Assembly (NCBI RefSeq): GCF_015558675.1
Contig: NZ_JADMOL010000001.1
Coordinates: 558,373 to 622,372 of the forward strand
DNA from: Paenibacillus sp. 1001270B_150601_E10
GTDB lineage: Bacteria; Bacillota; Bacilli; Paenibacillales; Paenibacillaceae
Direction: 5' to 3'
DNA: 64,000 nt
The stretch's first letter is position 1. Each line of letters opens with the position of its first letter. Below, in pieces: positions 27,291-34,717 of this stretch. The notes below the pieces were generated by a model. The model was not told where the DNA came from. It ran no database searches and saw nothing but the letters and a program-made list of their open reading frames with translations. The position numbers were made by a program, and so were the translations under genes.

Positions 27291-28100
27291 ATGATTGAGG
27301 AGCAGCAATGGGCTGAGGATTCGGGCTTGATCTTTGCAGGACAATTTCAACAATTCGACAGCTACGAGACGAAGAGGCCTCACGGTATGAAGGATTGGCT
27401 CGTCTGTTATACGCTTAGTGGAGAAGGCTTTATGCGTACACCGAACACAAATATTACCTGCAAAGCTCATCATATTACCGTGCTTCAGAGCGGCACTCCT
27501 CACCATTATGGCACCGTTAAAGGCTCAGAGTGGCATTTTTTGTGGGCTCATTTTCAAAACCTGCCTGAGGTGCGCTTTCTGCCAGAGATAGAAGTATGGT
27601 CACAGCCTATTACAAATGATCATTCGCGTGAGCGCATCGTTCAAGCCTTTCGCCATATAATTCATGACTCCAAAGAGCAATTCGGCATTAACCGATTATT
27701 GTGCGAAAATGCAATCCGCGAGATTCTGCTGCTGTCCATCCAACATCTTATCGTAAAGCGTGATCCTAGGGTACAGAACGTCCTTGACCTGCTACACGAA
27801 CGAATGGCCGAACGCCTCCAAATTGAGGATCTGGCAAGAGCCGTTATGCTCTCTCCTTCCAGGCTGACGCATTTGTTCAAGCAGGAGACAGGCGAATCCA
27901 TTATTCAACACCTAAACCGCATCAGAATCAACCAAGCGGTCATGCTTATGGATCAGATGGGCAGAACCCCAAGCGAAGCCGCACAGGACGTCGGATTTAC
28001 CGATTACAATCACTTTGCTGCTCTGTTCCGCAAACAAATAGGACTGAGTCCGAGGGCATATCGGAATGGCAAGATTGCAGATTCATTCATGGACAGGTAG
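27291..28100 (+). CDS. AraC-family transcriptional regulator
   Basis: A 269-residue regulator with an N-terminal cupin-like sensor (DWLVCYTLSGEGFM; CKAHHITVLQSGTPHHY) and a C-terminal double HTH (MLSPSRLTHLFKQETGESIIQHLN; VGFTDYNHFAALFRKQIGLSPRAYR). The ATG at 27291 is nine bases after GAGGAG; an ATG at 27282 touches the site. It faces away from the PhyH gene and likely controls it. No terminator is obvious downstream. Confidence 0.87.
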   Translation: MIEEQQWAEDSGLIFAGQFQQFDSYETKRPHGMKDWLVCYTLSGEGFMRTPNTNITCKAHHITVLQSGTPHHYGTVKGSEWHFLWAHFQNLPEVRFLPEIEVWSQPITNDHSRERIVQAFRHIIHDSKEQFGINRLLCENAIREILLLSIQHLIVKRDPRVQNVLDLLHERMAERLQIEDLARAVMLSPSRLTHLFKQETGESIIQHLNRIRINQAVMLMDQMGRTPSEAAQDVGFTDYNHFAALFRKQIGLSPRAYRNGKIADSFMDR

Positions 28101-28175
28101 ATACAAAAAGCCCTCACTACGGGATGGGGTCAGTCCATGTAGCCAATCAAGGATATAAGTTCTTTAATTAATTGT

Positions 28176-28501
28176 TCAAGAAGTAAGGCTAGAAAATTCT
28201 GGAAGTAAGTGCTCCAGCGATATTATCTTCTTGGGATCGTAGAAGATTTCCATTCGAGTTAGTTCCCCCTCGATTTTCTTTCCCTTCATAGCCTCATACA
28301 CACGGCAATAACCGTGTCGCTGTCGTTGGTATGCTCAATTGTATAAACGAGTTCCAAGTTAAGGAGGCGATTTCCCACCTTTCAGCGACATCGTAAAGAC
28401 CTCATTCATACTACGAGGAATATCAAATCGACATCACAGCGGACAAACAGGACTTCCTTAGCATGACTCTGAATTTGCATCAACCAATCCTTAATGTGCA
28501 C
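28176..28501 (-). pseudogene. remnant of a small gene broken by several frameshifts
   Basis: Three minus-strand frames join into one protein-like sequence: IKDWLMQIQSHAKEVLFVRC, then DIPRSMNEVFTMSL, then NLELVYTIEHTNDSDTVIA, then YEAMKGKKIEGELTRMEIFY through LEHLLPEFSSLTS and a stop at 28176. At least three single-base shifts separate them. No family is recognised; the composition suggests a compact globular protein of about 110 residues. It marks the start of the decayed region. Confidence 0.45.
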
Positions 28502-28911
28502 CTCCTTCCCGATTTTTTCATGAATTTCGGACTATTAGAGGGCAGGTGGCTAGCCTTTCACACATGACCTTCCCGTTTGTTCAGTTAAGTCCTGACAATA
28601 TAGTGGTCGGACTATCCTGTGAAGTTGTTGCAATGCTCTCGAAACTATATCCATTGGGGTATGTATTCGTAAAGTTGCGATTGATTTCAAAAACCTGTGA
28701 GAAAACGAAGATAACAAAAAACAGGTTAATCATGGTGGTATCTGACCATAATCGACCTGTTCGTTGTAACGGAATACCGTTATTTAGGTGATAAAATTCA
28801 AGCATTTTATGTGCGTACAATCAAAATGACGAAATCTTCATACGGGTATTACATGGGTTATATGTGTTATTGGTTGAATGATGGGTTCATTCGGCACTGG
28901 GTAGCCCCCAC
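28502..28911. other. intergenic stretch with no supported gene
   Basis: About 400 bases. A plus-strand open stretch from about 28728 reads WWYLTIIDLFVVTEYRYLGD and on to MGYMCYWLNDGFIRHW before running into a minus-strand terminator. It looks protein-like but has no start or ribosome site and may be another gene scrap. Confidence 0.3.
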
Positions 28912-28943
28912 AAAAAAGAAATCCCCGATTTTAATCAGGGATT
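28912..28943 (-). terminator. terminator after the small immunity-like gene
   Basis: On the minus strand AATCCCTGATT pairs with AATCGGGGATT (one mismatch), followed by TCTTTTTTG. It is 14 bases after the 103-residue gene. Confidence 0.7.
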
Positions 28944-28956
28944 GAAGAAATAAATT

Positions 28957-29268
28957 TTATAATCCTTCTTTTGATATTACGGAAAGATATTCTCTGAAAA
29001 CTTCGTGAAAATCTGAATTTACTTCTAGCTGTAAATGTTTAGATATCACCGTTTCACCACTGGAGTATTCTAACACTTCAATAAAAGCGGCATTAGTTTC
29101 CCAAAGTGTAATCAAGCCAATAAACTTCTCAGGTGAGTAGTGATGTACGGTGACACTTGGATTATCAGAAGTTGTTAAGTCTACGACATTTATTTCTTCC
29201 GTCTCAACTCCTTTTGCTTGTAACTGCTCCTTAACTTCATTAATCCAATTCTGAAAACTATCTAGCAT
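28957..29268 (-). CDS. small immunity-like protein
   Basis: An acidic 103-residue protein (MLDSFQNWINEVKEQLQAKG ... LITLWETNAAFIEVLEYSSG) with no membrane segment. Its ATG overlaps the stop of the toxin-tail fragment by one base (TAATG), the usual coupling of immunity genes. By memory of the pattern it resembles the TriTu immunity family that accompanies TreTu toxins; I cannot confirm this. It looks intact although its toxin is truncated, which would fit retained protection. Confidence 0.6.
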   Translation of the reverse strand: MLDSFQNWINEVKEQLQAKGVETEEINVVDLTTSDNPSVTVHHYSPEKFIGLITLWETNAAFIEVLEYSSGETVISKHLQLEVNSDFHEVFREYLSVISKEGL

Positions 29269-29603
29269 TATTTTTCACCCACTCTTTTAATGTTCGTTGC
29301 AGGAGGCATTTCGGGTATTGGTTGATCTTTTTTAGCCGCCAACCTACCTTCAAGTGAATTTGGCCCAACTATTTTGGCCCAACCATCATTTGTTTGCTTT
29401 AAGGATGACGTAGAGACATCATATTCAACATATAATGAACCCGGTTTTGCTTGCTTCCCAAATGCATTAGCATCTGCAGGATTAGCAACATGCGTCGTCC
29501 CGGTATGGCTCTCAGGTACTTTACCTGTTTTAGCCATAGTATCGTATTCTTCCTTGGACATCCATCGACCAACTCGAGTGGTGGCAACTTCTCCCGTCCC
29601 CTA
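29268..29603 (-). pseudogene. C-terminal tail of a polymorphic toxin
   Basis: The open frame reads TRVGRWMSKEEYDTMAK, HVANPADANAFGKQAK, GSLYVEYDVSTSSLKQ and GWAKIVGPNSLEGRLAAKKD to MPPATNIKRVGEK. This is the style of the terminal domain of secreted polymorphic toxins (possibly TreTu). In-frame coding begins at about 29603, right after an in-frame TAG; the first ATG (29561) has no ribosome site. The N-terminal delivery part is missing, and a broken IS110 element lies immediately upstream. It is a toxin tip without a body, probably untranslated. Confidence 0.65.
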
Positions 29604-29671
29604 TGTTGTAAAGCTAAATCCAGCTAAAAGGATGGTGGCAGTCAGATTTTCCAACTACCATCATTCTATCA

Positions 29672-30798
29672 TCACGCGACTTGTTCAGCGAGGGGCGGGG
29701 CGATGTATGGGGCCTTGTTCTTCATCATGCCGTAGATAATGTTGACCAGCCGTCGCATGATGCACACTATCGCCTGTCCTTTCGTTTTGCCTTCTTCTTG
29801 CTTTCGTTCATAGTAGGCTAGGAAAGCAGGATTTCGGGGGAGCTTGCTTCCTTTGGAGACTTGTACCTGCTGGACAGCTAAGTTATAGAAGATGCCATGC
29901 AAGGTGCGGTTTCCCTGCTTGCTCTTCTGTTCCTTACCCTTCCCGCCCGAACTGAACTTTCAGGAGCAATGCCTGCAAAACGAGCCAGCTTGTCAGGACA
30001 GGAAAAACGGTGAATGTCTCCGATCTCAGCCACTAAAGCCGATGCCGTGACAAGGTCGATGCCTGACATGGTCTCTAGCTGAAAGCCCAGTTGCTTCATC
30101 ATGCGGCTTAGATCTACTTCTACCTTTTGAACTTCTTCCTTCTTAAAACGGATGTCTCGGACATAGCTTTGAATCAGAAAATCTCTTGATTCTTGGTACT
30201 CCCGCTTAGTCTCGCCATCTGCCGCCACCAAAGCCTTGATTTCCTCTGCTTTCTTGATCGAACAGGTGTTATGTCTCGCTTTTAACAGCATCTCTCGCAA
30301 ATCCTCCAAACTCACGCCTTTCAGATGATGCGGGGCGGGGTAGCTATGCCAGAACTCCAAGGCACATTTCCCGTCTATATCGCTAAAGAATTTCTTGTAG
30401 CTTGGATAGTGATGGGATAATTGCATGTGAAGCTGGTTCTTGAGCGCGGTATGTGCTTTAATCAGCGCATTTCGTCTTGCAACAAGCTGACCGATTGACC
30501 AATAGATGTCCTGTGGGTTGGCATCAGGCAAGATATCGAGCTTGTTCAGCAGAATTTTTGCCACGCATTCCGCATCCCAGCTATCACTTTTCTGTGTGGT
30601 TGGGAAGCTCTTGCGCTCAGCGTAGGAAAGAGCCGATTTGACTTCTTTCACCTTCTGCTTGTTCTCAACCTCCGGTAGTTCCGGTAAGTCAATAAGATAC
30701 TGTTCCTCGCCATGGTTGAGCAAACGCCAGTTCCATTTTTGAAAATGCTTTATACTTTCCGTAATTCCCTCGGTTTGACTTTTCATTTCAATATACAT
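29672..30798 (-). mobile_element. IS110-family element with frameshifted transposase
   Basis: A transposase in two frames. The first part (30798 to ~29955) holds KSDSWDAECVAKILL near residue 80, resembling the RuvC-like DEDD region, and METMSGIDLVTASALVAEIGDIHRF-type C-terminal helices up to KLARFAGIAPES. The second (~29955 to 29672) continues SSGGKGKEQKSKQGNR, LHGIFYNLAVQQVQV and IMRRLVNIIYGMMKNK. One missing base after GAAAG near 29957 explains the split. GGAGG lies eight bases before the ATG at 30798. The front part with the first catalytic Asp is not evident. IS ends could not be located. Confidence 0.75.
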
Positions 30799-31066
30799 TC
30801 GCTTATCCTCCATTAATTATTATTTTGAATTCATGGCTCCTACAATCAGGCTAGTTGGTTGTCAAAGAGCGGAGCATTCAAATCATTATGGTTGACTTCA
30901 CCTCGCGTTCTTGGCTTTGGGTCGTTTATATTCAACTCATAACCTGAGTATGCCTCCAAAAAATTTTAATGAATACTGCTTAAATTTTGATGTAAAACGA
31001 GTAGGTAAAGCGTTTTCAAATACACTGTCACAATTTGTACTCATTTTAATCATCTATCCTTACCGA

Positions 31067-31570
31067 TTATAAGTTAAGGCTGATATACACTTCATCGAGT
31101 TCCATTTTCGTTATTCCTATATAAGCCAACGTCACGCCTGGCGATGAATGGTTCAAGAGCTTTTGGATGCGGGTAATTTCGACGCCGCTTTGATAGGCAT
31201 GATAGGCGAATGTCTTGCGGGTTGAGTGAACGCCAATCGCTTCCTTAATCCCCACTTGCCGGGCAGCGTCATTCAATATGCGATAAGCCTGAACGCGACC
31301 AATCGGCTTGTTGCCTTTACGACTTGCAAACAATATGCAGGTTTGCCGTCCGGTTTCCTTCACAAACTCATGAATTGCCTTTTTGCAAACCTCGGATAAA
31401 GGAAAGTCCTTGTGCTTGCCCGTCTTTTGCTCTCGCAGGTTGATTCGCTCCTGTTTATATACATCTTCAATATTCAATCGCAACAAATCGGAAATGCGCA
31501 AACCGGAATTAATGCCCAACACCAGCAACAGATAATCACGGACATTTTGACCGCGCAAGTACTTCTTCAC
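31067..31570 (-). CDS. short tyrosine recombinase, N-terminally truncated
   Basis: A 167-residue phage-type integrase catalytic domain: GINSGLRISDLL (Arg I), EQKTGKHKDFPL (Lys), HSTRKTFAYHAYQSG (HxxR), LLNHSSPGVTLAYIG (His and nucleophile Tyr). All catalytic residues are present. The family normally has about 20 more N-terminal residues; here TAG and TAA codons stand just before the GTG at 31570, whose ribosome site is poor. Two inverted repeats lie immediately upstream. It is probably a remnant of an integrated element, possibly still a domain with activity. Confidence 0.75.
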   Translation of the reverse strand: MKKYLRGQNVRDYLLLVLGINSGLRISDLLRLNIEDVYKQERINLREQKTGKHKDFPLSEVCKKAIHEFVKETGRQTCILFASRKGNKPIGRVQAYRILNDAARQVGIKEAIGVHSTRKTFAYHAYQSGVEITRIQKLLNHSSPGVTLAYIGITKMELDEVYISLNL

Positions 31571-31580
31571 CGCTTACTAA

Positions 31581-31619
31581 ATGTAATAAACTATATATTA
31601 ATTATATAAAGTGTTACAT
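31581..31619. repeat. inverted repeat ATGTAATA-N23-TGTTACAT
   Basis: Arms ATGTAATA (31581-31588) and TGTTACAT (31612-31619), with one mismatch, flank an AT-rich core just upstream of the recombinase. The arms match those of the repeat at 31701. Confidence 0.5.
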
Positions 31620-31861
31620 TCATCGTACACGGCTTTATCAGCACATGAATGGAAATACCCACGAAGATAAGCTTCATAAGGCTTCTCGGGTATTTTATAA
31701 ATGTAACATACTATATTTGTGTTACATACGAGTATGGAATCGCTTTGACTTTTTTTCACAAATCGAAAAAAGTCATCAAAAAACTCTCGTGATTCATGGG
31801 CCATTTTAGGCATGTCTCGTGGAAATGCTCTTTCTTTCTTCCCATTTTTAGCTTCAATCAT
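31598..31861 (-). CDS. hypothetical 87-residue protein
   Basis: A basic N-terminus (MIEAKNGKKERAFPRD) and aromatic-rich middle (EFFDDFFRFVKK), ending DECNTLYN. No family is recognised. Its ATG overlaps the stop of the sigma-like HTH gene (ATGATTGA), suggesting translational coupling; no clear ribosome site otherwise. Both ATGTAACA inverted repeats fall in its 3' half, so it could instead be a chance frame. Confidence 0.35.
   Translation of the reverse strand: MIEAKNGKKERAFPRDMPKMAHESREFFDDFFRFVKKSQSDSILVCNTNIVCYIYKIPEKPYEAYLRGYFHSCADKAVYDECNTLYN
31701..31727. repeat. 27-bp perfect inverted repeat ATGTAACA-N11-TGTTACAT
   Basis: Exact 8-bp arms at 31701-31708 and 31720-31727 around TACTATATTTG. 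Size and symmetry fit a tyrosine-recombinase core site or a repressor operator. It lies about 130 bases upstream of the truncated recombinase. Confidence 0.55.
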
Positions 31862-32693
31862 TGTGCTGATTAAATTTAGCCCAAAGTCGGTTTACTTTTT
31901 CCATTCTTCGATAGACGGTCATTCTTGTAACTTGCAAAACTTTAGAAATTTCCATAACGGTGCGTTGCTCCTCTTAGAACATTCGAAACAATTCCTTTTC
32001 TTCTTGAGTCAAGCAGTTTTGAACAAAGTCGGTCACATGCCACTTCATTATGGCCTGCTCGATATTTGATTGATCTCCTAAATGTATAGCCAAATTGGGC
32101 TCATTCATAAGAAGAACGTTTACATTACTAAAATCCAGATATTGTAATGAGACTTGTCTATTGCATTTACTGTTGAATTTCCTCAATATATTCGCCCGTT
32201 CATATTCAACAGCTTTCTTGTAAAAAGCAGCAAAATCCTTTGTAAAACGATGTTCGTCATCTGGTCCCCAGTCATGAATGGCCTGAATCAGTACAGGGTA
32301 TAACATGTCTTGCAGTTCTTCGGCTTTCGTGTCTATTAAAAATAAACGCCTTGCCATTTCCGGCATTCCCTTAATGATGAAATCATGCAAGTATTGATGG
32401 GTTAGCTTTTTAAGATGATCATGCCACATGGTCTTAAAGAGCTGAGAGTCTAGTGTTTTCTTATATTGTTTCATTTGAGTGTTCAGCGTTTCAAACTCCA
32501 TTCGACTCCAGTTGTACCTATTTTCATGTTCAATTGCCGAGCGTTGCTCAGTCTCTTTTAGTCGTTGCCTTACTTCGCTGATTTGATCAAAGTCGGCTTG
32601 AATCGCTTCATAAAGTTCTTGAAATTGGCGTTCAGCTTCCAATCGTTCAGTTTGAGATGAAATTCGCTTCATCCGTTTAGATTTTTTCTCCAT
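31854..32693 (-). pseudogene. sigma-like HTH protein with in-frame stop
   Basis: From the ATG at 32693 (AAAGGGG upstream) 239 residues run to LTQEEKELFRMF and a TAA at 31974. The same frame then continues EEQRTVMEISKVLQVTRMTV and YRRMEKVNRLWAKFNQHND to a TGA at 31854. That tail is a sigma-70-region-4-like helix-turn-helix, and the LTQEEKEL helix before the stop is its normal first helix. The N-terminal part is coiled-coil rich (residues 10-90). The intact gene would be 279 codons. GAGGAG just after the stop could allow re-initiation at ATGGAAATT, so the tail might still be made separately. Confidence 0.65.
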
Positions 32694-32751
32694 GCTTAAA
32701 TCCCCTTTGCTTTAACATGGGGATATTAAACGCAAATTGAACTATTTAACA

Positions 32752-32787
32752 AAAAAATAAAAAGGCCAAGCTGCGTGGTCTTGGCCG
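32752..32787 (-). terminator. terminator left of the small zinc-ribbon genes
   Basis: Minus-strand GGCCAAG pairs with CTTGGCC, followed by TTTTTATTTTTTT. It ends transcripts coming from the zinc-ribbon genes. The rest of 32694-33012 shows no supported gene. Confidence 0.8.
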
Positions 32788-33012
32788 AGAGTAACGAATC
32801 GAGTTTTACTTCGTCTGATTTACTTTGCGAGGTTACTTCGTTTACTTGATTTTATTACGTTCTTCTATCATTGCATGATCTAATTATTTTCCCCTTCATT
32901 GTTGTTAATATATAAATAGTAAATTTAAGGGGATTTGTAACAGCGTAATGTCAAGATATTTAAATTTTTTTCAGGGGCACAGCCTGTTAGCCGAAAATAT
33001 TGGATATCTTGT

Positions 33013-33185
33013 TTAATCATAGATGAAGACAGGTGTTGAAGCGCCATTTCCACAACTTGGACATTTATTGGTTCCATATCCATCACAATGAAAACACCAT
33101 TTCTTGCCGCAGGATGTGCATTGATTAACAGCTAACGGGGAGAGATTATCAGAATATTTTGATTACAGCTTGGGCATTTTGCCAT
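33013..33185 (-). pseudogene. small zinc-ribbon protein gene, frameshifted
   Basis: Begins MAKCPSCNQ (ATG at 33185, GGAGG eight bases upstream) and then stops early in frame. The continuation YSDNLSPLAVNQCTSCGKKW, CFHCDGYGTNKCPSCG, ... PVFIYD lies in another frame. One base missing from an AAAA run near 33160 restores a 58-residue protein with four CxxC pairs. The next gene upstream is also a zinc-ribbon protein. Confidence 0.6.
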
Positions 33186-33224
33186 TGTTCATTCCTCCAT
33201 TGAATATGTTTAGTTGAAATACCT

Positions 33225-33416
33225 TTATCTTAGTGATTCAGATACATACATAATGACTCGACCAAGTACAAGGATTACGGCAATAGTAATAATGATCCTC
33301 ACAATATAAAAAACAATTCCTTGTTCTTCCTCCAGATTAGCTCCACAGTTCGGACAACTTGTCGCAGATGCAGCGACCGAATGATTGCATTCCGGACATG
33401 GATACAATTTCGACAT
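33225..33416 (-). CDS. zinc-ribbon membrane protein
   Basis: A 63-residue protein: N-terminal zinc ribbon (CPECNHS and CPNCGANL) followed by one membrane helix (IVRIIITIAVILVLGRVIM). ATG at 33416 with GGAG eight bases before it; the upstream ATG at 33425 overlaps this site. Such small zinc-ribbon/TM proteins are common near mobile elements; the role is unknown. Confidence 0.65.
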   Translation of the reverse strand: MSKLYPCPECNHSVAASATSCPNCGANLEEEQGIVFYIVRIIITIAVILVLGRVIMYVSESLR

Positions 33417-33439
33417 TAGCCACACTCCATAACATGTAA

Positions 33440-33709
33440 TTATAACTTCCGATTAGGCATAAGAGAGGCTAACATAAAGCCGCCTATGATAGTTACTCCC
33501 ATAACATACTTGAACCTAGTTCGTCGCTCGTCGCCATACCGCCAATCCTCAAGTTCCCTATCAAATATGCGCTGCATTTTAGCCTCATTGTTCAGATCTG
33601 CCATTGTCAATACCGGATCAACTGACGGTTTTAAATACAGCATGTAGTAGGCCACTTCCAGAACAATTATAATAGCTAGCAGACTCATAGCTAATTTTCT
33701 TGCAGTCAC
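33440..33709 (-). CDS. hypothetical membrane protein
   Basis: An 89-residue protein with an N-terminal helix (LAMSLLAIIIVLEVAYYMLYL), a charged middle (RIFDRELEDWRYGDERRTR) and a second helix near the C-terminus (YVMGVTIIGGFMLASLM). The GTG at 33709 is preceded by AAGGAGG at six bases. Not recognised. It lies 24 bases upstream of the zinc-ribbon membrane protein and is probably co-transcribed. Confidence 0.6.
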   Translation of the reverse strand: MTARKLAMSLLAIIIVLEVAYYMLYLKPSVDPVLTMADLNNEAKMQRIFDRELEDWRYGDERRTRFKYVMGVTIIGGFMLASLMPNRKL

Positions 33710-33856
33710 ATGACACCTCCTTCTATATCGAATTTCCAACGTCTTAGATTAAATTTTATCACAAATAATTACAGTAATAAACCATTTTGTAGAGTTTACT
33801 ACGTGTTCATTCTTCTGGATGTAAGACAGTATGAGGTTAAAAATGAGGTAGATGAC

Positions 33857-34123
33857 TTGAACACAGAATTAGTATTCGGCAAAGTGCTTAAAGCAGTTCG
33901 CACCAAATATGATATCAGTCAAGAAGAATTGGCTTTCCGGAGTAATCTTGATCGGACATATATCTCTATGCTGGAGCGTGGAATTCATCAGCCCAGTCTT
34001 AGTTCTTTGATGTCCATTGCTCAAGCCGTTAATATCAAAGCGTCCGACTTGGTACGTTTGTATGAGATTGAACTGGAGAAACATACAAGAAATATTAATC
34101 ATATAAATGAAGACCGCCCGTAA
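33857..34123 (+). CDS. XRE-family transcriptional regulator
   Basis: An 88-residue Cro/CI-type HTH protein (VRTKYDISQEELAFRSNLDR, TYISMLERGIHQPSLSSLM). The TTG at 33857 is five bases after GAGGTAG; the longer upstream reading has no site and no family match. It is divergent from the membrane/zinc-ribbon genes across 147 bases and may repress them. Such solo XRE proteins accompany mobile elements. Confidence 0.8.
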   Translation: MNTELVFGKVLKAVRTKYDISQEELAFRSNLDRTYISMLERGIHQPSLSSLMSIAQAVNIKASDLVRLYEIELEKHTRNINHINEDRP

Positions 34124-34142
34124 AATTGGCGGTCTTCGTTGT
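34109..34142 (+). terminator. terminator at the end of the XRE gene
   Basis: GAAGACCGCC pairs perfectly with GGCGGTCTTC around a nine-base loop containing the stop codon, then GTTGTTATT. A possible minus-strand use serves the opposing immunity gene. Confidence 0.8.
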
Positions 34143-34201
34143 TATTCACTTACTTAAAAAGAAAGCCACATGGAGTTAATACACTCACATGCATTTCAAT
34201 T

Positions 34202-34717
34202 CTACCATTTACCTTTCTTAAAGTTCTCAATGATTATTAGATCATGCTCTTCTCTAATATTTTCAACAAATACAGAAATCGACTCAACTTCTTTAAAGTA
34301 TGGATCATTATTAATCGATATTCCCCGATATTGAGTACTAACGTAATCCTCATGACTGTTATCATAAATAAACGATGGCTCTAATACCGAAAAATCATCT
34401 AATTGCATTCCTACAGTAGTTGTACCATTAAACATTCCACGATAACCTTTTTTAGCTGTTACCTGCATCAACTTACCATTCATTGTGTGAAATGAAACTT
34501 CAAGACACTCTGCAATTATGAATACCATCTCGAATGGTGATCGAAGATGAACGTAATCAACAAAATTGGAGTTATATGGTGTGATTTTTCTGAAACAATA
34601 TTCAGATATAACATCATAATACTGTTGGATATGATTGTTAAGCTTAAATATACCAATTCCTTCATTAGGAATGATAGGAGCATTAAGATCAACTGATTCC
34701 CTATCGAATGTAAACAT
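34202..34717 (-). CDS. probable immunity protein of the RHS toxin
   Basis: A 171-residue, acidic, soluble protein (MFTFDRESVDLNAPIIPNEG ... ENIREEHDLIIIENFKKGKW). Its ATG at 34717 overlaps the RHS stop by one base (TAATG), with GGGGGAG six bases upstream, so translation is coupled to the toxin. No family is recognised. The alternating pattern suggests a small alpha/beta protein. The immunity role is inferred from position. Confidence 0.65.
   Translation of the reverse strand: MFTFDRESVDLNAPIIPNEGIGIFKLNNHIQQYYDVISEYCFRKITPYNSNFVDYVHLRSPFEMVFIIAECLEVSFHTMNGKLMQVTAKKGYRGMFNGTTTVGMQLDDFSVLEPSFIYDNSHEDYVSTQYRGISINNDPYFKEVESISVFVENIREEHDLIIIENFKKGKW

Noticed and set aside
30846-30948. Short minus-strand frame ending APLFDNQLA before the IS110 gene
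   Set aside because: No ribosome site of its own apart from a GGAGG inside the frame, and too short to support.
31561-31730. CRISPR-like repeat array
   Set aside because: Only two palindromes with unequal spacing and no spacers of constant length.
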